From positions 1 to 64,000 of the forward strand of contig JAKSRS010000004.1 in assembly GCA_024403515.1 (NCBI GenBank): a stretch of 64,000 bases of DNA, written 5' to 3'. Below are positions 34,748 to 42,807 of this stretch, piece by piece (position 1 is the first letter of the stretch; each line of letters opens with the position of its first letter). The translations under genes and the position numbers were made by a program. The notes beneath the pieces were generated by a model. The model worked only from the letters and a program-made list of their open reading frames with translations. It was not told the origin of the DNA and searched no databases. Source of the DNA: Lachnospiraceae bacterium (GTDB lineage Bacteria; Bacillota; Clostridia; Lachnospirales; Lachnospiraceae).

Positions 34748-35680
34748 TCAATCGTTTTCAAATAAAGGAGTTGAAAAGTATCTTTCAGCAGTATCCGGAA
34801 GAACTGTAACAACAGTTTTACCGGGTCCAAGTTTCCTGGCAAGTTTAATCGCAGCAGCAACATTTGTTCCACTTGATATACCGCACATTAAACCTTCTTT
34901 TCTTGCTAGATCCTTAGATGTAGAAATAGCTTCTTCATCTGTTACGATATAAATCTCATCATATATTTCTTTATTTAAATTTTCAGGAATAATTCCATCA
35001 CCAATACCCATCTGAAGATGAGTACCAATTGTTCCACCAGCCAAAATAGCCGCATTTTCAGGCTCTACAGCCCATATAGTAATATCAGGATTCTGAGCCT
35101 TTAATGTTTCACCAATACCCGAAATAGTTCCACCGGTACCGATGCCTGAACAAAATCCATCAATAGGTCCGGCTACCTGTTCAAGTATTTCTAATCCTGT
35201 ATGATGCTTATGAACAAGTGGATTATTAGGATTTTCAAACTGCTGGGGAATGAAAACACGAGGATTTTCTTTTGCCATATCTAATGCAGTCTGAAGACAC
35301 TTATCAATACATTCACCAATATTACCTTCATCTTTAATAAGAATAACTTTAGCACCGTAGTGGTTGACGAGTTTTCTTCTCTCTTCAGAAACGGAATCAG
35401 GCATTATTATGATTGTCTCGTAACCCATTACAGCGCCAACAAGAGCAAGGCCAATACCCTGATTACCACTTGTTGGTTCAACAATAATTGTATCGTCTTT
35501 AATCTTTCCTTCTTCGATTGCTTTTATAACCATGTTATAGGCTGTTCTTGTCTTAATTGAGCCGCCCACATTAAGGCCCTCATATTTAACAAGCACACGT
35601 GCGCAATCCTTAGGAACCATGCGATTCAATTCTATCATCGGAGTATGTCCGATGGCTTCCAAAACATTTGAATATACCAT
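34748..35680 (-). CDS. PLP-dependent cysteine-synthase-family enzyme
   Basis: A 310-aa fold-type II PLP enzyme. The Schiff-base lysine is in NVGGSIKTRTAYNM; the phosphate loop reads TSGNQGIGLAL, and SGIGTGGTISGIG is the cofactor-binding glycine loop. The family includes O-acetylserine sulfhydrylase (CysK) and relatives. The GGSIKTRTA and TSGNQG variants differ from standard CysK (SSVKDR, TSGNTG), so I leave the symbol open. It sits between ilvC and leuC. The ATG at 35678-35680 is 3 nt after the ilvC terminator and lacks an SD. Confidence 0.85.
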   Translation of the reverse strand: MVYSNVLEAIGHTPMIELNRMVPKDCARVLVKYEGLNVGGSIKTRTAYNMVIKAIEEGKIKDDTIIVEPTSGNQGIGLALVGAVMGYETIIIMPDSVSEERRKLVNHYGAKVILIKDEGNIGECIDKCLQTALDMAKENPRVFIPQQFENPNNPLVHKHHTGLEILEQVAGPIDGFCSGIGTGGTISGIGETLKAQNPDITIWAVEPENAAILAGGTIGTHLQMGIGDGIIPENLNKEIYDEIYIVTDEEAISTSKDLARKEGLMCGISSGTNVAAAIKLARKLGPGKTVVTVLPDTAERYFSTPLFEND

Positions 35681-35683
35681 ATT

Positions 35684-35714
35684 AAAAATAGGGAGGCTTT
35701 TATTAGAGCCTCCC
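35684..35714 (-). terminator. Intrinsic terminator after ilvC
   Basis: GGGAGGCT (35691-35698) pairs with AGCCTCCC (35707-35714) around an 8-nt loop; TATTTTT follows on the minus strand. The next gene starts immediately afterwards. Confidence 0.85.
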
Positions 35715-35741
35715 ATTTTCCTTCTCAAAACTCTATTAATA

Positions 35742-36773
<1,032 letters not shown>

Positions 36774-36805
36774 CTAAATATTAATAAACATTTCTGTTCA
36801 TTATC

Positions 36806-37303
36806 TTATAAATATGTTACATTCTCAATTCCTCGGCCAAGACCGGCAATACCTGTTCTTGCGAGTTCAAGAATTTCGTAGCCTTCCAAAAGATTAAGGA
36901 AGGCATTTATCTTGTCCTGATCACCTGTAAGTTCGATAATGAGGTTTTCAGGTCCGACATCAATAATGTTAGCTCTAAAAAGTTCAGCAAGTGAAATGAC
37001 CGGCTGTCTGTTTGATGCAACGGTTTTAACCTTTACTAATGCAAGCTCTCTGTAAACACTGTTTGAAGGTTCAAGAACTTTAACATCTCTTACATCAATA
37101 AGTTTAGCTACCTGCTTTTCAATCTGATCAAGGATATCATCGTCACCGCTTGTAACAATGGTAATTCTTGTAAATCTTGCATCAGCTGTTACACCAGCTG
37201 TAATTGACTCAATATTGTACCCTCTTCTTGAGAATAATCCGGAGATTCGACTCAGTACACCAGATGTATTATCTACGAGTAACTGTAATACTCTTTTCTG
37301 CAT
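36806..37303 (-). CDS. ilvN: Acetolactate synthase small (regulatory) subunit, copy 1
   Basis: ACT-domain regulatory subunit conferring valine feedback on acetohydroxyacid synthase, 165 aa. N-terminal ACT: RVLQLLVDNTSGVLSRISGLFSRRGYNIESI; C-terminal domain with IDVGPENLIIELTGDQDKI. It heads the unit with ilvC, separate from either ilvB gene, with its own promoter and a palindrome just downstream of the -10. Confidence 0.94.
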   Translation of the reverse strand: MQKRVLQLLVDNTSGVLSRISGLFSRRGYNIESITAGVTADARFTRITIVTSGDDDILDQIEKQVAKLIDVRDVKVLEPSNSVYRELALVKVKTVASNRQPVISLAELFRANIIDVGPENLIIELTGDQDKINAFLNLLEGYEILELARTGIAGLGRGIENVTYL

Positions 37304-37341
37304 AAATATTTCTCCATTTCATTTTGTTATGTAAGAAAATC

Positions 37342-37354
37342 CATAACAGTTATG
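37342..37354 (-). promoter_or_regulatory. Palindrome just downstream of the ilvN-ilvC promoter
   Basis: CATAAC, one base, GTTATG: a perfect 6-bp dyad about 5 nt after the -10 box. Position fits an operator. Regulator unknown. Confidence 0.35.
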
Positions 37355-37358
37355 TTAG

Positions 37359-37387
37359 ATTTTAATCTTCATACTGTAAAAAGTCAA
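37359..37387 (-). promoter_or_regulatory. Sigma-A promoter of the ilvN-ilvC unit
   Basis: TTGACT (37382-37387), a 17-bp spacer and TAAAAT (37359-37364), 55 nt before the ilvN start. Confidence 0.75.
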
Positions 37388-37412
37388 CACTTTAATTTGT
37401 TAAATTGCTAAA

Positions 37413-37898
37413 TTACTCCATATCACTACATTTGGTCAAAGCAAGGGTTCCTGTTCGTGCAACTTCAACAACAGAAATACCTGAAAGCATCGATCTGAAT
37501 ACCTGAATTTTTTCAGGTGTGTTGCAAATCTGTATCATAATGTAGTGTTTGGACATATCAACTATTTCAGCACCACAGATTTCTGTTATTTCCATTATGT
37601 CCTTACGATTATTCTTGTTGTATTTAACCTTAATAAGCATAAGTTCTCTGGAGATGGCATGCTCTTCTTTAAAAGTTTTTACCTTAATAACGTCGAGCTT
37701 TTTATTTAACTGCTTTTCTATCTGTTCAAGCGTTCTTTCGTCCCCTGAACTGACAATAGTCATATTAGATACTTCAGGATCAAAAGTCTCACCAACAACT
37801 AAAGAATCAATGTTGAAGCATCTTCTTGCAAACAGTCCGGAAACTTTACTAAGTACACCAGATCTGTTTTCTACCATTACAGAATAAATCTTTTTCAT
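37413..37898 (-). CDS. ilvN: Acetolactate synthase small (regulatory) subunit, copy 2
   Basis: A second ACT-domain regulatory subunit, 161 aa (IYSVMVENRSGVLSKVSGLFARRCFNIDSL). It is clearly homologous to, but diverged from, copy 1 at 36806-37303. It lies 12 nt after an ilvB gene and is probably its cognate regulator. The end of the gene is followed by the ilvN-ilvC promoter. Confidence 0.92.
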   Translation of the reverse strand: MKKIYSVMVENRSGVLSKVSGLFARRCFNIDSLVVGETFDPEVSNMTIVSSGDERTLEQIEKQLNKKLDVIKVKTFKEEHAISRELMLIKVKYNKNNRKDIMEITEICGAEIVDMSKHYIMIQICNTPEKIQVFRSMLSGISVVEVARTGTLALTKCSDME

Positions 37899-37910
37899 AA
37901 AGTCTCCTTC

Positions 37911-39527
37911 CTATTTAACTGTATCGTAAGGGTCAATCATTACTTCACAAATGCAACTACCCTTTGTAGAAAGCATCTTATCAATCATGCTTTCACAATC
38001 CTCGTTGGATTTAACCTTGTAGTAACTAATGTCATAAGCAGTTGCAAGTTTTTCGAGATTGGGATAATCATTCAAATCAACGACTGAGTAATTATCTTTA
38101 TATGTATAATGCTGATACTCTCTTACCATTCCAAGATAGTTATTCTTAAATACGATAATCTTTACATCAGCATCTTCCTGTCTGATTGTGGCAAGTTCAC
38201 ACATAGACATCTGGAAAGAACCATCGCCACATACAGCAACAACCTGCCTGTTAGGATTAGCAAGTCTTGCACCAAGTGCAGCAGGAATAGAATAACCCAT
38301 TGTACCCATACCACCACTTGTAAGGAAGTTGCCCTTCTTTACGATGTGATATGCACAGCTCCAAATCTGGTTCTGACCAACATCGGCAACATATATACCA
38401 TCATCATCCATTTTTTCAGACAAAGTAGTAATAAATACCTTAGGATCAACAAAAGAAAGATTAGGATTTCTTTTTTCAACCAGGGTATTTTTATATTCAT
38501 TTAATTCGTTAAGCCATTCGTCAAAAGAAGCTGTTACTTCTTCTTTACAAAGGTCTTCAAATATTGCTTTAGCATCACCTACAATAGGAATTGTAGGACC
38601 AACATTCTTGCCAATTTCAGCAGGATCAACATCCATGTGGATTAAAACCTTATTAGAAGTTAAAAAGTCCGGCTGATTTACTGCTCTGTCTGCAACACGA
38701 GCACCTACCATTATAAGTGTATCGCATTCATTCATAGCCTTATTGGCATAAGGACGACCGTTATTACCAACCATGCCAAAGTATAAAGGATGCTTGGTTG
38801 CCATAGTGCCAATACCCATCATTGTAGAAACAACAGGTATATTATGCTTTTCAACAAAAGAAAGTAACTCGTCCTGAGCATTACTTAATGCAACACCACC
38901 ACCTACACAAATCAAAGGCTTTTTAGACTTTTCAAGAGCACTAATGAGCTTTTTAAGCTGCATAGCATTTCCTTTAACAGTAGGCTTATATGTACGCATC
39001 GATATATCATCAGGATACTTAAAAGACTTAATTGTTGCATTCTGAATATCAATCGGAATATCAACTAACACAGGGCCTCTTCTACCTGTTGACGCAATAT
39101 GAAATGCTTCCTTCATTATTCTTGGAATATCATTAACATTCTTTACTAAGTAGCTATACTTTACAAAGCTTTCAACTGCTCCTGTAATATCGGCTTCCTG
39201 AAAAACATCTGATCCAAGAAGTGATGAATTTACCTGACCTGTTATGCATACAAGAGGAATACTATCAGCAAATGCTGTAGCAATACCTGTAATAAGGTTA
39301 GTCGCACCGGGACCACTTGTGACCGCACAGACACCCACTTTACCGGTTGTTCTAGCAAGACCTGAAGCCATATGTGCTGCACTTTGTTCAGTACGCACTA
39401 GGACGGTCTTAATCTCCGATTCCAATATAGAATTGTAAAATGGACAAATAGCAACGCCAGGATAACCAAAAACATATTTTACGTCTTCAGCTTCAAGGCA
39501 TTTTATAATGGCATCTGCACCGTTCAT
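37911..39527 (-). CDS. ilvB: Acetolactate synthase large subunit, copy 1
   Basis: Thiamine-diphosphate enzyme making acetolactate or acetohydroxybutyrate, 538 aa. The activating Glu is in RTEQSAAHMASG; the ThDP/Mg motif is GDGSFQMSMCELATIRQED...NNYLGM, and GGMGTMGYSIPAALGA precedes it. The start is the ATG at 39525-39527 with AAGGAGG at 6 nt. A paralogue is at 56243-57916. Confidence 0.94.
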   Translation of the reverse strand: MNGADAIIKCLEAEDVKYVFGYPGVAICPFYNSILESEIKTVLVRTEQSAAHMASGLARTTGKVGVCAVTSGPGATNLITGIATAFADSIPLVCITGQVNSSLLGSDVFQEADITGAVESFVKYSYLVKNVNDIPRIMKEAFHIASTGRRGPVLVDIPIDIQNATIKSFKYPDDISMRTYKPTVKGNAMQLKKLISALEKSKKPLICVGGGVALSNAQDELLSFVEKHNIPVVSTMMGIGTMATKHPLYFGMVGNNGRPYANKAMNECDTLIMVGARVADRAVNQPDFLTSNKVLIHMDVDPAEIGKNVGPTIPIVGDAKAIFEDLCKEEVTASFDEWLNELNEYKNTLVEKRNPNLSFVDPKVFITTLSEKMDDDGIYVADVGQNQIWSCAYHIVKKGNFLTSGGMGTMGYSIPAALGARLANPNRQVVAVCGDGSFQMSMCELATIRQEDADVKIIVFKNNYLGMVREYQHYTYKDNYSVVDLNDYPNLEKLATAYDISYYKVKSNEDCESMIDKMLSTKGSCICEVMIDPYDTVK

Positions 39528-39543
39528 ATGTACCTCCTTGTTG

Positions 39544-39568
39544 TGCATAAAAAATATATTATTATGCA
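39544..39568 (-). promoter_or_regulatory. Inverted repeat in the ilvB leader
   Basis: TGCATAA (39544-39550) and TTATGCA (39562-39568), a 7-bp dyad separated by 11 AT-only bases, between the promoter and the RBS. It could be an operator or leader hairpin. No T-box or attenuator peptide was recognised. Confidence 0.3.
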
Positions 39569-39587
39569 TTAATTATCATATTTACTT

Positions 39588-39617
39588 ATATTAGCATACC
39601 GAAACAAAAACTTGCAA
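39588..39617 (-). promoter_or_regulatory. Promoter of ilvB-ilvN (copy 1 / copy 2 pair)
   Basis: TTGCAA (39612-39617), an 18-bp spacer and TAATAT (39588-39593) with an extended -10 TGC upstream. The rest of 39618-39818 is AT-rich with no further gene seen. Confidence 0.6.
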
Positions 39618-39818
39618 TAAAATAAATTACATATTTAATTCATTTTGTTATAAGACATTTGCGCCGACACAATATATATGATAAATTCTTCTTTGAAATA
39701 AATCTACATATTTAGAGTAAATTGTGAGAATATTTTCTTTTTCCAACACTGTTCATACCACTGTAAGCTATTTACTTTAATAAGTAAGTGTTATTTCAAA
39801 ATTAATATGGAGATTAAT

Positions 39819-40271
39819 ATGAAAAAGAAAGTCATTTTACTATTATTAATGATAGTTTTGTCACTTGGGCTAACTTCATGTTCTTCAAATAAAGAACCCG
39901 ACTATACAGAATATATTGAAGCCATTAATCCGATTTTCGAAAGAATGCAGATTATTAATGAAAACATTCAAAGTATAGACGCTGCGTCTATTGATTCTTT
40001 TGAATTACTAATCGAAAACTGTAAAAGCCTTTCAGAAGAATACAAAACGCTTTCAAATATTGTTCCGCCGGATGAATTTAGTAAGACCCGGGATTTATCT
40101 AAAGAAGCTTATGATTACATGGAACAATCGATAGAATATTTCACTTCTGCTTTTGACAATGATGAAATAAATGAAAAGAAACTTGAAAACGGCATGGAAT
40201 GTTATAAAAGAGCCAACAAAAGATTACACTATATAATAAAACTTCTTCACAATGAACTCATAGTTGAATAA
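39819..40271 (+). CDS. Small lipoprotein of unknown function
   Basis: A 150-aa secreted lipoprotein: N-terminal MKKK, a hydrophobic stretch and the lipobox LTSC (Cys acylated, membrane-anchored). The mature part is helical and acidic, with no recognised domain. The ATG at 39819 has GGAG at 6 nt. It is a single-gene unit divergent from ilvB and ends at a bidirectional terminator. Confidence 0.75.
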   Translation: MKKKVILLLLMIVLSLGLTSCSSNKEPDYTEYIEAINPIFERMQIINENIQSIDAASIDSFELLIENCKSLSEEYKTLSNIVPPDEFSKTRDLSKEAYDYMEQSIEYFTSAFDNDEINEKKLENGMECYKRANKRLHYIIKLLHNELIVE

Positions 40272-40310
40272 AAAAAGAGCTGTTCCAAAAGGAACAGCTC
40301 TAAATTTTTG
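40270..40310. terminator. Bidirectional terminator between lipoprotein and GGGtGRT genes
   Basis: AGAGCTGTTCC, AAAA, GGAACAGCTCT (40276-40301): an 11-bp perfect stem with T6 on the minus strand and TAAATTTTT on the plus strand. Confidence 0.9.
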
Positions 40311-40324
40311 TAGTCTCTAAATAA

Positions 40325-41335
40325 TTAGAACTTACCAGCTGTAGCAGCTTCTTCAACAGCAACTGCTACTGATACAGTCATACCAACCATAGGGTTGTTA
40401 CCTGCACCAATAAGACCCATCATTTCAACGTGTGCGGGAACTGATGAAGAACCAGCGAACTGAGCATCTGAGTGCATACGACCCATTGTATCAGTCATAC
40501 CGTATGAAGCAGGACCTGCAGCCATGTTATCAGGGTGAAGTGTACGTCCTGTACCACCGCCTGATGCAACTGAGAAGTACTTCTTGCCCTGTTCGATACA
40601 TTCTTTCTTGTATGTACCTGCAACGGGGTGCTGGAATCTTGTAGGGTTAGTTGAGTTACCTGTGATAGATACGTCAACAGCTTCCTTGTGCATGATAGCT
40701 ACACCTTCGCAAACATCGTTTGCACCGTAGCAGTTAACCTTTGCACGAAGACCATCAGAATATGCTTTTCTGAATACTTCTTTTACAGTATTTGTATAAG
40801 GATCATACTCTGTTTCAACAAAAGTAAATCCGTTAATTCTTGAGATAACCTGAGCAGCATCTTTTCCAAGACCGTTAAGGATAACTCTAAGGGGGTTCTT
40901 ACGAACCTTATTAGCCTTTTCAGCGATACCGATAGCGCCTTCAGCAGCAGCGAAAGATTCGTGACCAGCGAGGAAGCAGAAGCATTCTGTTTCTTCTTCA
41001 AGTAACATCTTTCCTAAGTTACCGTGACCAAGACCAACCTTACGAGTATCAGCAACTGATCCGGGAATACAGAAAGCCTGAAGACCTTCACCGATTGCTG
41101 CAGCAGCTTCAGAAGCCTTGCGGCAGTTTTTCTTAATTGCAACAGCAGCACCTACTGTGTAAGCCCACTTTGCGTTTTCAAAACAGATAGGCTGAATTTT
41201 TTCAACCATGTGATATACATCAAGACCTGCATCTTTAGTGATCTTTTCAGCTTCTTCAATAGAGCTGATTCCGTAACTAGCTAAAAGAGCGTTGATCTGA
41301 GCAATTCTTCTTTCGTATGATTCAAATAATGCCAT
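40325..41335 (-). CDS. GGGtGRT protein (conserved, function unknown)
   Basis: A 336-aa protein belonging to a clostridial family named for its GGGTGRT motif, here at 259-265 (SVASGGGTGRTLHPDN). It has eight cysteines (51, 71, 89, 118, 120, 202, 209, 246), other conserved-looking segments such as SITGNSTNPTRFQHPVAG, and a glycine/alanine-rich C-terminus. No catalytic activity is known to me. It starts 13 nt after an IscU/NifU-like scaffold gene and is probably its partner. Codon use looks optimised, suggesting high expression (inference). Confidence 0.85.
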   Translation of the reverse strand: MALFESYERRIAQINALLASYGISSIEEAEKITKDAGLDVYHMVEKIQPICFENAKWAYTVGAAVAIKKNCRKASEAAAAIGEGLQAFCIPGSVADTRKVGLGHGNLGKMLLEEETECFCFLAGHESFAAAEGAIGIAEKANKVRKNPLRVILNGLGKDAAQVISRINGFTFVETEYDPYTNTVKEVFRKAYSDGLRAKVNCYGANDVCEGVAIMHKEAVDVSITGNSTNPTRFQHPVAGTYKKECIEQGKKYFSVASGGGTGRTLHPDNMAAGPASYGMTDTMGRMHSDAQFAGSSSVPAHVEMMGLIGAGNNPMVGMTVSVAVAVEEAATAGKF

Positions 41336-41348
41336 CTTTTCGTCCTCC

Positions 41349-42041
41349 TTACTCTACTCTAGGATCGATAATCTTGACAGCATCAGCAACACGACCATAC
41401 TGGCCCTTTGCCTTTTCGTATGCAGTTGTAGGATCATCGCCCTTCTTAATGAAGTCAGTCATCTTTCCAAGACTTACAAACTGGTAACCGATAATCTGAT
41501 CATCTGCATCGAGAGCGATACCTGTTACATAGCCTTCAGCCATTTCAAGATAACGAGGACCTTTCTTAAGAGTACCGTACATTGTACCAACCTGGCTTCT
41601 AAGTCCTTTTCCAAGGTCTTCAAGACCAGCACCGATAGGAAGTCCGTCTTCTGAGAATGCGCTCTGTGTTCTACCATAAACGATCTGTAAGAAGAGTTCT
41701 CTCATAGCAGTGTTAATAGCATCACAAACAAGGTCTGTATTTAATGCTTCAAGAAGTGTACGTCCGGGAAGGATTTCAGCAGCCATAGCTGCAGAGTGTG
41801 TCATACCTGAACATCCAATAGTTTCAACTAAAGCTTCCTGAATTGTTCCCTCCTTAACATTGAGGGTAAGCTTACATGCGCCCTGCTGAGGTGCACACCA
41901 GCCAATACCATGTGTTAAACCGGAAATATCTTTAATTTCTTTAGCTTTAACCCATTTAGCTTCTTCCGGTATAGGTGCACAGCCGTGATTTACGCCCTGA
42001 GCAACAGTACACATTTTTTCAACTTCATGTGAATAAATCAT
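41349..42041 (-). CDS. IscU/NifU-like iron-sulfur scaffold-family protein
   Basis: A 230-aa protein. An IscU/NifU-N-type cysteine motif is visible in ETIGCSGMTHSAAMAAEI (Cys77), with further cysteines at 11, 21, 49, 56 and 106. It has an extra C-terminal region (about 130-230) beyond standard IscU. It is paired with the GGGtGRT gene and not with iscS or hscAB, so general cluster assembly is only one possibility; a dedicated maturation role for its partner is another. A 17-bp palindrome lies upstream. Confidence 0.75.
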   Translation of the reverse strand: MIYSHEVEKMCTVAQGVNHGCAPIPEEAKWVKAKEIKDISGLTHGIGWCAPQQGACKLTLNVKEGTIQEALVETIGCSGMTHSAAMAAEILPGRTLLEALNTDLVCDAINTAMRELFLQIVYGRTQSAFSEDGLPIGAGLEDLGKGLRSQVGTMYGTLKKGPRYLEMAEGYVTGIALDADDQIIGYQFVSLGKMTDFIKKGDDPTTAYEKAKGQYGRVADAVKIIDPRVE

Positions 42042-42074
42042 TTGTATACTCCTTTCGATATGTATAAAATAATC

Positions 42075-42091
42075 GCAACAAATATTGTTGC
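42075..42091 (-). promoter_or_regulatory. Palindrome upstream of the scaffold-GGGtGRT operon
   Basis: GCAACAA, ATA, TTGTTGC: perfect 7-bp arms, 34 nt before the scaffold start. A plausible -10 (TATTTT) lies next to it, so it may be an operator. Promoter assignment is weak. Confidence 0.4.
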
Positions 42092-42131
42092 ATAATTAAC
42101 AAAAAAAATCTAGTTATTTTTTGTATTATTT

Positions 42132-42797
42132 CTAGTTCTTTTTTGTAATTTTTCCATCATTTTTGTGTATTGAGTTTTCTGCAATAACACCACGAACACA
42201 ACTTGTAGGATAAACGTTAGAATTTTTACCAATTACTGTTCCGGGATTAAGAACACTGTTACATCCAACTTCAACATTATCCCCAAGCATTGCCCCAAAT
42301 TTCTTTAATCCGGTTTCAATATTATCACCTTCATTGTGTACAACAATTAACAGCTTATCGCTCTTAACATTTGAAGTGATTGAGCCAGCTCCCATATGAG
42401 CCTTAAATCCAAGAATAGAATCGCCAACATAATTATAATGAGGAACCTGGACCTTATTGAATAAAATAACATTTTTAAGTTCTGTTGAATTTCCGACAAC
42501 AGCACCCTTACCAACAATTGCACTTCCTCTTATAAATGCACAGTGTCTGATTTCAGCATCCTCGTCAATGATGCAGGGGCCTCCGATATAAGCACTCGGA
42601 AAAACCTTGGCGCTTTTAGCAATCCATACATCGTCGCCAACTTTATCAAACTTATCTTCCGGTAATGTGTTTCCAAGTTCGATAATAAAGTTTTTAATTG
42701 AACTGAGTGCTTCCCATGGATATTCAAACTTTGACAAAAACTCTCCTGCCATAGACTCTTCAAGAGAATATAAATCTTTTATCTTTATATCAGCCAT
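42132..42797 (-). CDS. Left-handed beta-helix (hexapeptide-repeat) protein
   Basis: A 221-aa protein. After an N-terminal helical part (about 1-65) come hexapeptide repeats (VWIAKSAKVFPSAYIGGPCIID, AVVGNSTELKNVILF, GDNVEVGCNSVLNPGTVIG), as in GlmU C-terminal or acyltransferase LbetaH domains. No nucleotidyltransferase domain is present. Donor and acceptor are unknown. The ATG at 42795-42797 has AGGAG at 7 nt and follows the topoisomerase III stop by 10 nt; the longer frame overlapping that gene is rejected. Confidence 0.82.
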   Translation of the reverse strand: MADIKIKDLYSLEESMAGEFLSKFEYPWEALSSIKNFIIELGNTLPEDKFDKVGDDVWIAKSAKVFPSAYIGGPCIIDEDAEIRHCAFIRGSAIVGKGAVVGNSTELKNVILFNKVQVPHYNYVGDSILGFKAHMGAGSITSNVKSDKLLIVVHNEGDNIETGLKKFGAMLGDNVEVGCNSVLNPGTVIGKNSNVYPTSCVRGVIAENSIHKNDGKITKKN

Positions 42798-42807
42798 ATA
42801 AATGCTC

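Noticed and set aside
39528..39611. T-box or peptide attenuator before ilvB
   Set aside because: No T-box sequence, no short ORF rich in Val/Leu/Ile codons and no terminator were found in the leader.
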